DNA of 64,000 nt, taken from positions 124,001-188,000 of the forward strand of contig NZ_VILB01000003.1 in the NCBI RefSeq assembly GCF_009712035.1. The letters run 5' to 3'. Positions 47,636-58,186 of the stretch are shown in pieces; position 1 is the first letter of the stretch; every line of letters begins with the position of its first letter. The notes beneath the pieces were generated by a model. The model had not been told where the DNA came from and made no database searches. It saw only the letters and a list, made by a program, of their open reading frames with translations. A program made the position numbers and the translations under genes. This stretch comes from Anabaena sp. UHCC 0187. Its GTDB lineage: Bacteria; Cyanobacteriota; Cyanobacteriia; Cyanobacteriales; Nostocaceae.

Positions 47636-47721
47636 CATTAGGAATAGTAGAAGTATTCTTTTGACATGGGTAATAGTATGAATTACACTACCATTGATAA
47701 TCCATAAGAGTATTTGAGTCA

Positions 47722-48873
47722 ATGCAACCGACTCGCGTTATTGGTTTAATGAGTGGTACGTCTGTAGATGGGATAGATACCGCGTTAGTAGACATTTCTG
47801 GAACGGATTTGGATCTAAAGGTGGAATTACTCTCAGGGGAAACATACCCCTACACCCCTCAACTTAGAGAACAGATTCTCCAACTTGGGGCTGGTACTGC
47901 TGTATCAATGGCAGAGTTAGCAGCAGTAGATGATGCCATTGCCCGCGCTTTTGCCCAAGCTGCTCAAAATATTCAAGTTGGTCATCAAGCAGCTACTCTG
48001 ATTGGTTCTCATGGTCAAACTGTTTATCATCGTCCACCCCAGGCAGTGGGGGAATTAGGTTATAGTTTCCAACTAGGCCGGGGGGCGTTGATTGCCTATC
48101 TAACTGGTATTACTACTGTCAGTAATTTCCGAACGGCGGATATTGCTGCTCATGGTCATGGTGCGCCCCTTGTTCCTAGGGTAGATGCTTATTTACTCAG
48201 TGATACCCAGGAAGAACGTTGTATTCAAAATATTGGTGGTATTGGTAATGTAACCTACCTCCCCGCCCGTAGTGATGATTGGTTGTCGCAAATTCGAGGT
48301 TGGGATACAGGTCCCGGCAATAGCCTACTGGATTTAGCCGTACAGCATTTTACCAATGGGGCTAAAAGCTATGATGAGAACGGCGACTGGGCAGCCAGTG
48401 GTACACCATGTTATCCGTTGGTAGCACAATGGCTCGGTCATGAATATTTCCATTTACCACCGCCTAAATCTACTGGACGTGAGTTATTTGGTGTTACTTA
48501 TTTACACCAGTGTTTACAAGATAGCGCAGTCTACGAACTTAATCCCGCAGATTTTTTAGCAACCATAACAGAACTGACGGCAGCTTCTATTGTTCATAGT
48601 TATGACACTTTTCTACCAAGAATGCCACATAAGGTATTATTATGTGGTGGTGGTAGTCGTAATATTTACTTAAAAAATCGGCTAGAGTTATTGTTGGGGA
48701 AAGTGCCAGTTTCAACTACGGATGAATTTGGCTTGAGTGCCGCATTTAAAGAAGCGATCGCCTTTGCGGTTTTAGGATACTGGCGAAACTTATGTATTCC
48801 TGGTAACTTACCTACTGTCACAGGAGCGTCTCAAGAGGTGCTTTTAGGGGAAATTCATGGTAATTATGGCTAA
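47722..48873 (+). CDS. anmK: Anhydro-N-acetylmuramic acid kinase
   Basis: Phosphorylates and opens 1,6-anhydro-MurNAc in cell-wall recycling. [16 protein letters not shown] near the N-terminus is the phosphate-binding motif. [25 protein letters not shown] and [11 protein letters not shown] follow. The length of 383 residues is normal. Start ATG at 47722 ([12 protein letters not shown]). Confidence 0.95.
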   Translation: MQPTRVIGLMSGTSVDGIDTALVDISGTDLDLKVELLSGETYPYTPQLREQILQLGAGTAVSMAELAAVDDAIARAFAQAAQNIQVGHQAATLIGSHGQTVYHRPPQAVGELGYSFQLGRGALIAYLTGITTVSNFRTADIAAHGHGAPLVPRVDAYLLSDTQEERCIQNIGGIGNVTYLPARSDDWLSQIRGWDTGPGNSLLDLAVQHFTNGAKSYDENGDWAASGTPCYPLVAQWLGHEYFHLPPPKSTGRELFGVTYLHQCLQDSAVYELNPADFLATITELTAASIVHSYDTFLPRMPHKVLLCGGGSRNIYLKNRLELLLGKVPVSTTDEFGLSAAFKEAIAFAVLGYWRNLCIPGNLPTVTGASQEVLLGEIHGNYG

Positions 48874-48968
48874 TTAAGGCAATATTCTCCTAATTTTCTC
48901 TTAAAAGACTATGGTAATACGTAATTCTAAAATTTTACTCTGCTGGCTTAAAACAAGGAATTTAGCAG

Positions 48969-49436
48969 GTGGGTCATACTTTTTTATTAGAACCAGGACG
49001 TTGGGTGATGCAAGGTAGTTGGTTGGAGCGTAATAGTCCACCAATTCCCTTGAAAGGTTTGACATTGGTAGTTTGGAATCGAGATAATTGGTTCTCTATG
49101 GCCACAAAATTAACATTTCCTAACAGTGATCGCGCAGAAATTTCTTTTCAGTACAAGGGACGACTACATGAAGGTGAACGCCAGTATACTTTTTTACTCC
49201 AGCATAATCTTTTAGGACAGGTAGAAGGAGAAGGGTGGATTTGTCCAGATACAATTGTGCAGCGTTATTGGGTATTAGGAGATAGCTCTGCTGACGTTCG
49301 GTTTCGTCAAAGACGTAGTGGTTTTGAAACCTTACATCGAATTAATGATGATCAATACTACTTAACAAGCGGTATCCTCTCTGGTCATTTTTTAGACAGT
49401 ACAATGGAAGCTAATCTAGAACGTCAAATACATTAG
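48969..49436 (+). CDS. Conserved hypothetical protein
   Basis: A 155-residue soluble protein of cyanobacterial character, beginning at GTG (MGHTFLLEPGRWVMQGSW). It appears beta-rich, with AEISFQYKGRLHEGERQYTF and EGWICPDTIVQRYWVLG, and may have a lipocalin- or FABP-like barrel; that is only an impression from the hydrophobic alternation. The start could also be at a downstream ATG (MQGSWLER). The function is unknown. Confidence 0.65.
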   Translation: MGHTFLLEPGRWVMQGSWLERNSPPIPLKGLTLVVWNRDNWFSMATKLTFPNSDRAEISFQYKGRLHEGERQYTFLLQHNLLGQVEGEGWICPDTIVQRYWVLGDSSADVRFRQRRSGFETLHRINDDQYYLTSGILSGHFLDSTMEANLERQIH

Positions 49437-49754
49437 TTACATTCATTAATAGATATATGAATCATCGTGATGATACTCCTATGGAATTTTTAATAGTTAT
49501 GGGACTTAAGCTGTTGTGTCCTCGGTAATTAATTAGCAACCCATATTAGTAAAAGCGTACTAAATGCAAATTTACCAGTTTTACGTAAATATATGGGTAG
49601 AAATGATCAGTTTGCGTAAATCTACCCAAAATGCCAGATAATTATCCCATAAACCCTTGTTTAATCTGGTGTTTATGGCTGAATACGTCCGACTTGTATA
49701 AACAGAATCTACAATATTGCCCCTGAATTGTGAAACATTGGAGTCGAATTTTCT
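49437..49754. other. Intergenic region upstream of the Ser/Thr kinase
   Basis: 318 nt. It contains an 8-bp inverted repeat TGGGTAGA/TCTACCCA (49594-49601 and 49621-49628), interleaved with direct copies of GTAAAT(C/A)TA and TTTAC motifs. This is a plausible operator for the kinase gene, but no regulator can be named. Confidence 0.4.
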
Positions 49755-51383
49755 ATGTCAGACCCCAACATTGGTCGCTTACTCGGAAACCGCTACCAAC
49801 TACAAGAGCTAATTGGCTCTGGAGCAATGGGACGAGTTTATCGTGCTAAGGATACTTTGCTGGGAGGTGTCCCCGTTGCTGTCAAGTTTCTAGCTTTATC
49901 AGTCCAAAATGAAAAAATGCGCTTGCAAGACCGATTTGAGCGAGAAGCAAAAACTTGCGCTTTACTAGGTCAAAAAAGCATCCATATTGTCCGAGTGATG
50001 GACTATGGAGTAGATGAAGCATACTATGTGATGGAGTATCTACAAGGACAAAGCTTGAGTAATATCATTCGCAAGCAGCAGATGAATTTACCAAGATTTC
50101 TGAGTATGGCCAGGCAAATTGGTCTAGGTTTACAGTGCGCTCATGATGGTATTCCTGTGGATGGAGTAATTTGTCCCATCATCCATCGTGATATTAAACC
50201 AAGCAACATGATGGTGATTCAAGACCCCAGTTTTGGCGAATTAGTCAAAGTTCTGGACTTTGGTATTGCTAAGTTAATCATGTCTGATAGTGACCATACA
50301 AAGTTCTACTTAGGAACTTTAGCTTATTCTTCTCCTGAGCAAATTGAAGGTAAAGAACTAGATAGTCGTTCTGATATCTACAGTTTTGGCATCATGATGT
50401 TTGAAATGTTCACAGGGAAAATGCCTTTACAGCCACCAACCAACACTTTTGGAGCATGGTATAAAGCCCACACCTTTGAAAAACCTCGTTCATTGACGCA
50501 AACTTCTCCCAATTTGGCAGTACCAAAGCAGTTGGAAGATGTAATTATGAGTTGTTTAGCCAAAAAAGCTAGTGAACGTCCCCAAAGTATCAGGGAAATT
50601 GTTAATATTCTTGCTGCACTAGAACAGCGTCAGGATATACGCAACATCAACCAAGATACTCTTACCATTAGTAATACCGTTGCATATACAGATTCCGAAG
50701 AAACTATCAAAACTAATTTCCCTGTAGTTCCCGCAACGGAAGCGACAAGAAAACCGGGTGTGTGGACATCTCCAATTCCCTATAATAATACACAATCAGA
50801 ACTACGGACATATTCAGTCAATGATGATGTAGCACAGCTTGTTTCCTGGCCACACAATAAACCAATTGCGGATATTGTTTTTATTCAACCCATTTATCAC
50901 AAGAAAAATCTGTTACCAGCACTATGGGTGATGCTACCCCAAGAGGAAATTCAAAAACGTTTAGTTTGTACTCGCTACAATCAATTTTTATTTATTTCTT
51001 CTCCCCATCCAGTAGTGTTATGGATTACGGTTATTTATACTCGTCAAGATGGGGCTAAATGGTTGCCCTACTATTTGGATCTGAAGACAAGTTTTGGTCA
51101 AGAAATCACGCGGTTACTACAACATACTGGGCAATATCGCTTATTGTTCTTTGCCAAAGAAACTCCTAATCCCTGTACACATATATTACCGTCCAGTATT
51201 GCCACTGCTCAACGGGAACGACTACAAGAATGGCTGCAATCTAGTAATTTTTCCAGCTTATCAACGGACGCTCAGATTAGTAAAAAATTATTGAAAACAG
51301 AATATGAAAAGATTAAACCAAAAATATTAGCTAAGTTAGAAACAATTGACACTGATTCTCCATTTGATCTTTCTGGTTTATGA
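49755..51383 (+). CDS. Serine/threonine protein kinase with an unknown C-terminal domain
   Basis: Hanks-type kinase. GSGAMGRVYRA (21-31) is the nucleotide loop, VAVKFL carries the Lys, HRDIKPSNMM the catalytic Asp, LDFGIAKL the DFG, and YSSPEQIEGKELDSRSDIYSFG the activation segment. The kinase ends near residue 290. The remaining ~250 residues have no PASTA, TPR or WD motif and no membrane span, and I do not recognise them. It is upstream of nblA (opposite strand) and of a PP2C phosphatase. Confidence 0.88.
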   Translation: MSDPNIGRLLGNRYQLQELIGSGAMGRVYRAKDTLLGGVPVAVKFLALSVQNEKMRLQDRFEREAKTCALLGQKSIHIVRVMDYGVDEAYYVMEYLQGQSLSNIIRKQQMNLPRFLSMARQIGLGLQCAHDGIPVDGVICPIIHRDIKPSNMMVIQDPSFGELVKVLDFGIAKLIMSDSDHTKFYLGTLAYSSPEQIEGKELDSRSDIYSFGIMMFEMFTGKMPLQPPTNTFGAWYKAHTFEKPRSLTQTSPNLAVPKQLEDVIMSCLAKKASERPQSIREIVNILAALEQRQDIRNINQDTLTISNTVAYTDSEETIKTNFPVVPATEATRKPGVWTSPIPYNNTQSELRTYSVNDDVAQLVSWPHNKPIADIVFIQPIYHKKNLLPALWVMLPQEEIQKRLVCTRYNQFLFISSPHPVVLWITVIYTRQDGAKWLPYYLDLKTSFGQEITRLLQHTGQYRLLFFAKETPNPCTHILPSSIATAQRERLQEWLQSSNFSSLSTDAQISKKLLKTEYEKIKPKILAKLETIDTDSPFDLSGL

Positions 51384-51517
51384 ATTTATGTGATTAATTC
51401 ATAAGGTGAAGCGCGACGGAAGAATCGAAGTTGACACCCCAGCATCCCCAGCTTTTTTCCTTTAGAGGAAACGAGCAAGAGAAGGAGGTCGTCCACTGCG
51501 ACACAAGAATGGCTACT

Positions 51518-51715
51518 CTATGCCATTGTAGAGCCTGAGTCTAGACCCCACTGCTGTTTAAGCATTTCTTGATAAGTTGCTTCACGCACAACCATTTGTT
51601 CATAGAGCTTGACTAAAAAGTCTTGAGCTTGTTCGTGGCTCATGTGTTGAACTTGTGTCGCAAAGGAGCGAATGCTAAATTGCTGTTCCAAAGACAGTTC
51701 CATGGGTTGATTCAT
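51518..51715 (-). CDS. nblA: Phycobilisome degradation protein NblA
   Basis: Small adaptor that brings Clp protease to phycobilisomes during nitrogen starvation. MNQPMELSLEQQFSIRSF, VQHMSHEQAQDFLVKLYEQMVVRE and TYQEMLKQQWG are the NblA signatures. I chose the ATG at 51715 (65 residues); the frame extends 7 codons further. No GTA-N8-TAC NtcA box was found in the 240 nt upstream by inspection. Confidence 0.93.
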   Translation of the reverse strand: MNQPMELSLEQQFSIRSFATQVQHMSHEQAQDFLVKLYEQMVVREATYQEMLKQQWGLDSGSTMA

Positions 51716-52425
51716 AATGAACTCCAAAACAAACAACGTGTAAAACCGAAATTGATCACGGGATTGAAGAGTTAGGAGTCAGATGTTAAAAGTAAAAGAG
51801 GCTTTTGCTTGTTACTTAGATTCTTAACTTCCTTTGTCTGCAATCTGCTTGATTACGTAAAAGTCCGAAGAACTAATTCTTGGGCTAGATTTTGCCTGAA
51901 ATTTGTTTATCTATATTAAGAAAGATAACAAGTGTTTGACAATTTGCCCATCTTTTTGAATTTATTTTTTCTGATGTATATATTTGCACTGAGCTACTGA
52001 TATAGCAATCCACTCCCCCAAAAGCAGGTTTATCCTGAATGGGGAGAGTTTAGTTTTGGTTAAGATTCTTTAAATATCAGTAGTTATGAATTTGCTTCTA
52101 TTCAGAAGTTACAGGATCAGAAATCCAGAGGAAGACAAGTTTGATCCTGGGGTTTTTATCTAGATTATCTAGATTCTGTAAATTATTAACCTGCTATTTG
52201 CTGTTTATTTAAGACAGATTACACTTTGTCATCTGTCAGTTGTGGAAATTATAGAAATTTAAGCTCCTGTGGTAATTGATGGAGATTAAAAATATTTTTA
52301 TCAATTTATTGATAGAAAAAATGCTCAAATTGAACAAATTGTTCAGTATATTTACTTTTTTTGTTTAGGCAAGAGGCAAGAGGTCAGAGGCAAGAGACAA
52401 GGGACTCCTGACTCGGTAACTCCTA
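51716..52425. other. Long region between nblA and the PP2C gene
   Basis: 710 nt. It contains the nblA upstream region and a GC-rich foldback near 52010-52050 (CTCCCCC ... GGGGAG, with an inner CAGG/CCTG), which could be the PP2C terminator or a small RNA structure. The rest is AT-rich. I see no gene. Confidence 0.4.
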
Positions 52426-53154
52426 TTAAATTTCTACAGACACAAGGACAACTGTAATGTTATCGTGTCCTCCTTCCGTCTTAGCAGCTTCAATGAGGTC
52501 ATGAGCAGCTTTTTCTAGAGAAGGTGTGTCCCTGATGTATCCAAGGATTTGCGGATCAATGAGTTCTTCTGTGAGTCCATCACTACATAAGAGAAGGTGA
52601 TCGCCATTTTCTAGATCCAGAAGTTGAATATCAATCTGATTAAGGTCTTGTCTACCTAAACAACTGGATAAAACATGGCGATAAGGATGAACTCTGGCTT
52701 CATCACGAGTAATATCACCGATTTTCATGGCCTTGGCGATCCATGTATGATCTTGTGTAATTTGTTGTAGTTGTGATGCCCGCAGACGGTAGAGACGGGA
52801 ATCGCCAACATGACCACATACAGGGGATTCAGATGGACGAATAACTACGACTACGGCTGTTGTTCCCATATCAGAACGTTCAGGATTATTTTGCTGATCC
52901 TGGATAATGGCTTTATTGGCAGTGGATAAAGCTTGTTCCAATAGTTTTGATGCGGGTTGGGGGGATTCCCAATTTTGCTCTAGATATGAACGAATTTCTT
53001 CAGTAGCGATGCGACTGGCTTCTTCTCCTCCAGCATGACCACCCATACCATCGGCGACTATAAAGAATCGCCCTGTGGGATCAATATAGTAGGAATCTTG
53101 ATTATAAGCACGAATAAGTCCCGGATCTGTACAACCGGTAGAGTCAAGTTTCAT
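52426..53154 (-). CDS. PP2C-type protein phosphatase (PrpC/Stp-like)
   Basis: A 242-residue soluble Mn/Mg-dependent Ser/Thr phosphatase. Metal-binding motifs are [17 protein letters not shown] (about 30-46), NQD near residue 18, [10 protein letters not shown] and [14 protein letters not shown], with [11 protein letters not shown] at the end. It is a natural counterpart to Hanks kinases such as the one at 49755, but the specific pairing is inference. Confidence 0.92.
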   Translation of the reverse strand: MKLDSTGCTDPGLIRAYNQDSYYIDPTGRFFIVADGMGGHAGGEEASRIATEEIRSYLEQNWESPQPASKLLEQALSTANKAIIQDQQNNPERSDMGTTAVVVVIRPSESPVCGHVGDSRLYRLRASQLQQITQDHTWIAKAMKIGDITRDEARVHPYRHVLSSCLGRQDLNQIDIQLLDLENGDHLLLCSDGLTEELIDPQILGYIRDTPSLEKAAHDLIEAAKTEGGHDNITVVLVSVEI

Positions 53155-53451
53155 AGATTTTTCGTGAACAATTCATTAATAGTTGCTAATTATACGGACA
53201 AATACCCAGACTAATTAGTTTAGAAGTTTTAGGGCGGAAATACCCAGACTCTATCTCATTTGCATAAGCATTTGGGATGGTTTTTTTGCACACCTTCCTA
53301 ATTTGATTACCTCACTAATTTAGCACCTGCTGTTGAGATTAGGGGTCAATCTACAGGTAGATAGGCTTTTAGCTTTTTCTTGAATGAGGTCATTGGTTCT
53401 GGGAATTTGTCTATAATTTACCACAAATGGTTAGAGAATCAGCGAAGTTTT

Positions 53452-55137
53452 TTAATACATCCGATCATAACGGTCGAGACGTAAAAGTAACCGGATCAGA
53501 ATGAATGAAACTGAGGCAGCAATTAAACCCATAAAAGCCGCTAACCATACGTAATGGCTAACTAGGAGAATTGTGGCGGCAATTGTAAAACCACTGATGA
53601 TCAGAGCATAGCTCGTTCCCAGTTGAATATTACTCTGTCGCCGAAGTAGGCGTTCAGTTTCTACTGAGCGAACTCGCAGACGGATATCCCCACGTTCTAT
53701 TTTATCTAGGGTATCTTCTAATCTCCGTGGTAATCCTAAAGCAGTGCTACTGACTTGGACTGCTTGACGACTTAATTCATTCAAGAAGCTATTCCCCTCT
53801 GAACTACTGTTATCTGTCATAAGCTGCATTGCATAAGGCTGGGCAACTTCCATAAAGTTAAATTCTGGATCTAGACCTTTACCAACTCCTTCGAGGGTGG
53901 AAAAGGCACGCATGACAAAGGTAAAAGTTGCTGGAAATCTAAATGGTTGATCATAAGCGAGTTCATATAGATCCTCACTGATGGCTGCCACCGATTGGTT
54001 TTCAAAAGGCTTATCCATGAAGTTGTCCAGCATAAACTGGACAGAACGACGGACAGGTCCCATGTCATCAACTGGGGCGATCGCGCCTAAATCAACTAAG
54101 GATTTTACCACGCGATTGCCATCTTTTTGAGCGATGCCAAACAAGGTTTCCATTAATCCTTCCCGGACATTGGATTTAATTGTTCCCATCATCCCGAAGT
54201 CGTAGAAAATCAAAGCCCCGTCGGGACTAACTGCCAGATTACCAGGGTGGGGATCAGCGTGGAAGAAGCCATTATTGAGAAGCTGATGTAAGTAAGCTTG
54301 AGCGCCATAACGAGCGATCGCTTTTCTATCTACACCCGCAGCATCTAAAGCATCATACTGACTAACTTTAATTCCAGGAACATATTCTAAAGTAATTACC
54401 CTAGAAGTCGCATAACGCCAATAAACTCTCGGTACTTTTACCCAGTCATAAGGGCGGAAATTGCGGCGGAAAGTGTCGGCATTGCGTCCTTCATTTAGAT
54501 AATCAATTTCTTCCCAGAGAATGCGACAACATTCTTCATATATACCCATCCAATCTCTGCCTCGTCCCCATCTGGGATGGTTTTGAAAGTAGCGGGCAAT
54601 ACCTTTGAGAATGCCTAAATCAATCTCAAACAGCTTTTTGAGTCCAGGGCGTTGCACTTTCACAACTACTGATTCACCAGTATACAAAATAGCCTTGTGG
54701 ACTTGACCCAAACTAGCAGCAGCCAGGGGAACAGGTTCAAAATCTTGGAACAGAACGGAAATTTCCTTACCTAATTCCTGCTCAATAATTCCTTCTACTT
54801 GTTCATAACTAAATGCTGGGACTCTATCTTGTAACTTAGATAACTCCTCTACATATTCAGCGGAGAAAATATCCGCACGAGTAGAGAACAATTGCCCCAC
54901 TTTGATAAAAGTCGGACCCAAATCTAAGAACGTAGTTCTAATCCAGATTGCTTGGGCTTTGCGTCTAGCTGCTTGCTTGGCTTCTGTTACACCACCGGGG
55001 TAACTCCAAGCCTTGTTATAGCGCCAAATTTTGAACATCAAGGTCAAGACAAAAGACCAAATATCCACAAAGCGGCGTTTGCTAGAGTATTCTTCCCGAT
55101 TCCAACGGTATGCTTTGTCTGAGTAACCTTGTTCCAT
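53452..55137 (-). CDS. ABC1/UbiB-family kinase-like protein
   Basis: Atypical kinase of the ABC1K/AarF family, linked to quinone and tocopherol metabolism or lipid handling. The KxGQ motif (FIKVGQLFSTRAD), AAASLGQVHKA (Ala-rich nucleotide loop), EIDYLNEGRNADTF, LLNNGFFHADPHPGN and FYDFGMMG are present, in family order. Two C-terminal hydrophobic segments follow (about 510-555). The ATG at 55137 (MEQGYSDKAYRW) is chosen; 36 upstream codons come from repeat-like spacer DNA. The length is 561 residues. Confidence 0.9.
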   Translation of the reverse strand: MEQGYSDKAYRWNREEYSSKRRFVDIWSFVLTLMFKIWRYNKAWSYPGGVTEAKQAARRKAQAIWIRTTFLDLGPTFIKVGQLFSTRADIFSAEYVEELSKLQDRVPAFSYEQVEGIIEQELGKEISVLFQDFEPVPLAAASLGQVHKAILYTGESVVVKVQRPGLKKLFEIDLGILKGIARYFQNHPRWGRGRDWMGIYEECCRILWEEIDYLNEGRNADTFRRNFRPYDWVKVPRVYWRYATSRVITLEYVPGIKVSQYDALDAAGVDRKAIARYGAQAYLHQLLNNGFFHADPHPGNLAVSPDGALIFYDFGMMGTIKSNVREGLMETLFGIAQKDGNRVVKSLVDLGAIAPVDDMGPVRRSVQFMLDNFMDKPFENQSVAAISEDLYELAYDQPFRFPATFTFVMRAFSTLEGVGKGLDPEFNFMEVAQPYAMQLMTDNSSSEGNSFLNELSRQAVQVSSTALGLPRRLEDTLDKIERGDIRLRVRSVETERLLRRQSNIQLGTSYALIISGFTIAATILLVSHYVWLAAFMGLIAASVSFILIRLLLRLDRYDRMY

Positions 55138-55206
55138 ATTTTTCTTATACCGTCGGCTTGTTACGGAGTCATCTGATTTGAGGTAGGTGACGGGGTGTAG
55201 GGGGCA

Positions 55207-55239
55207 GGGGAAGAGGGAATTACCCATTACCTCTTCCCC
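55207..55239. terminator. Hairpin between the DUF6825-like gene and the ABC1 kinase
   Basis: A 10-bp perfect stem (GGGGAAGAGG/CCTCTTCCCC) with a 13-nt loop, within a region of ACCCATTA-type tandem repeats. No T-run is evident. It could be a partial attenuator or simply a repeat element. Confidence 0.45.
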
Positions 55240-55266
55240 AATCACCCATTACCCATGACCTATTAA

Positions 55267-55590
55267 CTATTTTGCAGTATTGCGATATTTCTGCAATTCA
55301 CTTCTTAATAGGGCAATTTCTGCCCTTAATTCGTCAATTTCGGTTTGTATGTCTACCGAACCCCCACTAGATGAACTATTACCTGTGGTTGTTCCAGTTG
55401 CAGAAGATTCCGCAGCCCGATTAGCTCGTGCAATCACTTCTTCTGTAAACTGGCGTAGCTGCTCTTTAGCTTCAGCATCAAATTTGCCTAATTCACTTAA
55501 AGCATCAGTCAAGGCGACTTCTACGCGCTCATTAATCACTTCAGCTACTGCTCTACCTACGAAAAAGGCTTGCACAAGGGGATTACTCAT
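55267..55590 (-). CDS. Small cyanobacterial protein with C-terminal coiled coil (DUF6825-like)
   Basis: A 107-residue protein. MSNPLVQAFFVGRAVAEVINER is a conserved amphipathic N-terminus. A Ser/Gly/Thr-rich linker (about 60-78) separates it from a heptad-rich coiled coil ending ELRAEIALLRSELQKY. Plants and cyanobacteria share relatives of unknown function. Located between an ABC exporter and the ABC1 kinase, all leftward. Confidence 0.7.
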   Translation of the reverse strand: MSNPLVQAFFVGRAVAEVINERVEVALTDALSELGKFDAEAKEQLRQFTEEVIARANRAAESSATGTTTGNSSSSGGSVDIQTEIDELRAEIALLRSELQKYRNTAK

Positions 55591-55719
55591 AAATTTTTGT
55601 AAAGTTGCTCCGCAAAAGAATTATAACCTGCATTCAGGCTATGGTGTTCACTATGAGTTAGGAGTTTATCGGTACTTGGTAGACTGGGAAATTAGGGAAA
55701 TCATTTTCGGTACTTTAAG

Positions 55720-57444
55720 TTAGGAAAACTGTTGAGCATAGTATCGTGCATACCGTCCGGCAATTCCTAATAATTCCTCATGATTTCCCGATTCGACAAT
55801 TTGCCCTTTTTCCAAAACTAAAATCCGATCACACTTCCGTACTGTTGACAATCTATGGGCAATAATTAACACTGTGCGATTTGCCATCAATCTTTCCAAA
55901 GCCTCTTGTACTAAAGCTTCTGATTCTGAATCTAAGGCGGATGTAGCTTCATCGAGTATCAATATTTGCGGGTTGAGAAGCACTGCACGAGCGATCGCTA
56001 TTCGTTGTCTTTGTCCTCCTGATAAATTTACACCTCGCTCTCCTACCCAAGTATGATAACCTTCCGGTAGTTGCTGAATAAATTGATGAGCGTTGGCAAT
56101 TTTTGCCGCTGATTCTACTGCATTAATATCAAAATCATTTTGTCCAAAAGCGATATTTTGGGCAATAGTTCCCGAAAACATAATTGTTTCTTGGGGAACA
56201 ATCCCAATTTGTTTTCTTAAACTATTTAAAGTCACATCTCGAATATTTACACCATCAATAAAGATGTCCCCAAATTCAGGATCATAGAATCGAGGTAACA
56301 GATTCACAAAAGTAGTTTTACCAGCACCAGAAGCACCAACAAGGGCAATGGCTTGACCTGGCATGACCAATAAACTAATATTATTTAATACAGGTTCTCC
56401 TGACTTATAGGCAAAAGTAATATGACAATATTCAACTTTGCCATTGACAGCAGGAAGAGTAATAGCATTAACTTTTTCTAACACCGTCGGTTGAATTGCT
56501 AATAACTCAAAAACCCGATCAACTGATGCCTCACCTTGTTTAAATTCATTATAGTTATTCGTAGTATGACCAATAGGATCAATTAACAAAGCTGCTGCTG
56601 TTAAATAACTAAAAAATTCACCTACAGTTAAATTGCGTTGAGATATTTGCCAAGTTCCTACCATTAACAAAGATAAAGCACTCACAGCTTCTAAAAATCC
56701 CACAATGGGAATTTGAATAGCTTTTAATCTTTCGACTGAATATTTAGCTTTAAAACTGCGTTCTGCTTCATGGCTAAATCGGTCTATTTCGTATTTTTCG
56801 GCTGCGAAGGCTTGAATTAACCGAATCCCGCTAAAAACTTCGGTTAAAATAGCCGATAAATCAGAAATACGACTTTGACTTTTGAGAGAATATTTTCGTA
56901 ATCTTTCCCCAAACCAACCAATTAAAATTCCCATAATTGGGGCAACAATTACCGTCGCTAAGGTAAGTTGCCAATTCAAATAAATCATGTAAATGGGAAT
57001 GGCAATTAACTGTAAAGCACAGGGAGTAAAATCATGAAAAAGTTTATTAATAACTTCTCCAACCCTGTCAACATCTTCCGTGAGACGGTAAGATAAATCT
57101 CCAGCTTTAGCAGTTTCAAAATAGCTGAGATTGAGTTTTTGTAAATGTGTATAAACCTGTTGCCGGAGATAAAAAGCCACCCTTAAAGCTGCCCTGGCCA
57201 TGTATAAATCTTGCACAGACTGAAAAAAGCCCCGCACAAGAAATATTGCCGCACTGATTCCGGCTAATTGAGCGATCGCTAATACATTACCATTTCCGAA
57301 AGGAACTGCCAACTTCCCCGCGACATTAATCAGGGTTAAAGTTGCCAGTACATATCCCAAAATGCCCACAAAACCCTTAGCGATAATTTGCCACTGGGTG
57401 CGGACATAGGGTAAAAGTTGCCAATAATTAGAACGTGTTTTCAA
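55720..57444 (-). CDS. ABC exporter half-transporter (fused permease-ATPase)
   Basis: Type IV ABC exporter of 574 residues. The N-terminal six-helix membrane domain (about 15-310) has the coupling region LSYFETAKAGDLSYRLTEDV. The ATPase has Walker A LVGASGAGKTT, Q-loop VPQETIMF, signature LSGGQRQRIAIARAV and Walker B ILILDEATSALD. It is similar to lipid A/MsbA-like or HepA-like exporters of cyanobacteria. Substrate unknown. Confidence 0.88.
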   Translation of the reverse strand: MKTRSNYWQLLPYVRTQWQIIAKGFVGILGYVLATLTLINVAGKLAVPFGNGNVLAIAQLAGISAAIFLVRGFFQSVQDLYMARAALRVAFYLRQQVYTHLQKLNLSYFETAKAGDLSYRLTEDVDRVGEVINKLFHDFTPCALQLIAIPIYMIYLNWQLTLATVIVAPIMGILIGWFGERLRKYSLKSQSRISDLSAILTEVFSGIRLIQAFAAEKYEIDRFSHEAERSFKAKYSVERLKAIQIPIVGFLEAVSALSLLMVGTWQISQRNLTVGEFFSYLTAAALLIDPIGHTTNNYNEFKQGEASVDRVFELLAIQPTVLEKVNAITLPAVNGKVEYCHITFAYKSGEPVLNNISLLVMPGQAIALVGASGAGKTTFVNLLPRFYDPEFGDIFIDGVNIRDVTLNSLRKQIGIVPQETIMFSGTIAQNIAFGQNDFDINAVESAAKIANAHQFIQQLPEGYHTWVGERGVNLSGGQRQRIAIARAVLLNPQILILDEATSALDSESEALVQEALERLMANRTVLIIAHRLSTVRKCDRILVLEKGQIVESGNHEELLGIAGRYARYYAQQFS

Positions 57445-57562
57445 GTCGTAACATCCACAAAAAATATTTTCCTTTGTTTGACGCTACCAGTTTTTGGTTT
57501 AATTTGGTAATTGGTAATGGGGTTATTAACTAACCTACCTATCTGTAACCTGTCACCTTATC

Positions 57563-58186
57563 CTACCTTCCTAACCAACCTTTGATCACATCAAGCAGAC
57601 TAGAACCACCCCACATCAAAGCAAATAGAATTGAGGTAGTTAAAATCGCTCCCATCACACACATCACTAAACCGCCTAAACTGATAGCACCGTCATCCTC
57701 TGATAAACCAAAAGCTGTGACAAAAACACCCATTGCTGGTAACGTGTTAGTTCCAGGGATGGGAATCATCATGGAAATAGCCATCAGAGCGATCGCACTG
57801 CCAATGGTGATTCTACCTGGTAAGGTGGTACAAATATAAGATAGACGCGGCCGAGCGATAGCTTCAATTCTTCGCAACCAAGGCAGTCCCGCTTTTAAGA
57901 ATCCCTGAACTGTAGATAGTTGAAGAGGATAATTAAGCATTTTGTCGGGTAGCCAAGGGGTTTTTTTACCCGCAATTAACTGTATCGCTAACAAAAAAAT
58001 CAGCACACCAAAAGGAGTTGAGTACCCAGGTGCAGGAACTGGTAAAGCTGAAGGTAGAGACAAAATCACCAGCAAAAACCCAAAAATTCTTTCTTGAGCT
58101 AATAGCAAAATATCTGCTAAAGCCACTTTTTCAGGTCTTTCTTCTTCAAAAAAATAGCGTTGCAATTCATTAGACAGTTTAGCCAT
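57563..58186 (-). CDS. ExoD-family membrane protein
   Basis: Exopolysaccharide synthesis ExoD family. A hydrophilic N-terminus is followed by about 4-5 hydrophobic segments. LILSLPSALPVPAPGYSTPFG-type motif (LPSALPVPAPGYSTPFGVLI) and MMIPIPGTNTLPAMGVF are the family signatures. The length of 207 residues is normal. ExoD has been linked to exopolysaccharide production and alkaline tolerance in rhizobia. Confidence 0.8.
   Translation of the reverse strand: MAKLSNELQRYFFEEERPEKVALADILLLAQERIFGFLLVILSLPSALPVPAPGYSTPFGVLIFLLAIQLIAGKKTPWLPDKMLNYPLQLSTVQGFLKAGLPWLRRIEAIARPRLSYICTTLPGRITIGSAIALMAISMMIPIPGTNTLPAMGVFVTAFGLSEDDGAISLGGLVMCVMGAILTTSILFALMWGGSSLLDVIKGWLGR

Noticed and set aside
51716-51960. 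NtcA binding site upstream of nblA
   Set aside because: I looked for GTA-N8-TAC and found only GTA half-sites without a matching TAC.
55138-55245. 36-codon upstream extension of the ABC1 kinase
   Set aside because: It is encoded by spacer repeats and a hairpin. The ATG at 55137 matches the family N-terminus.
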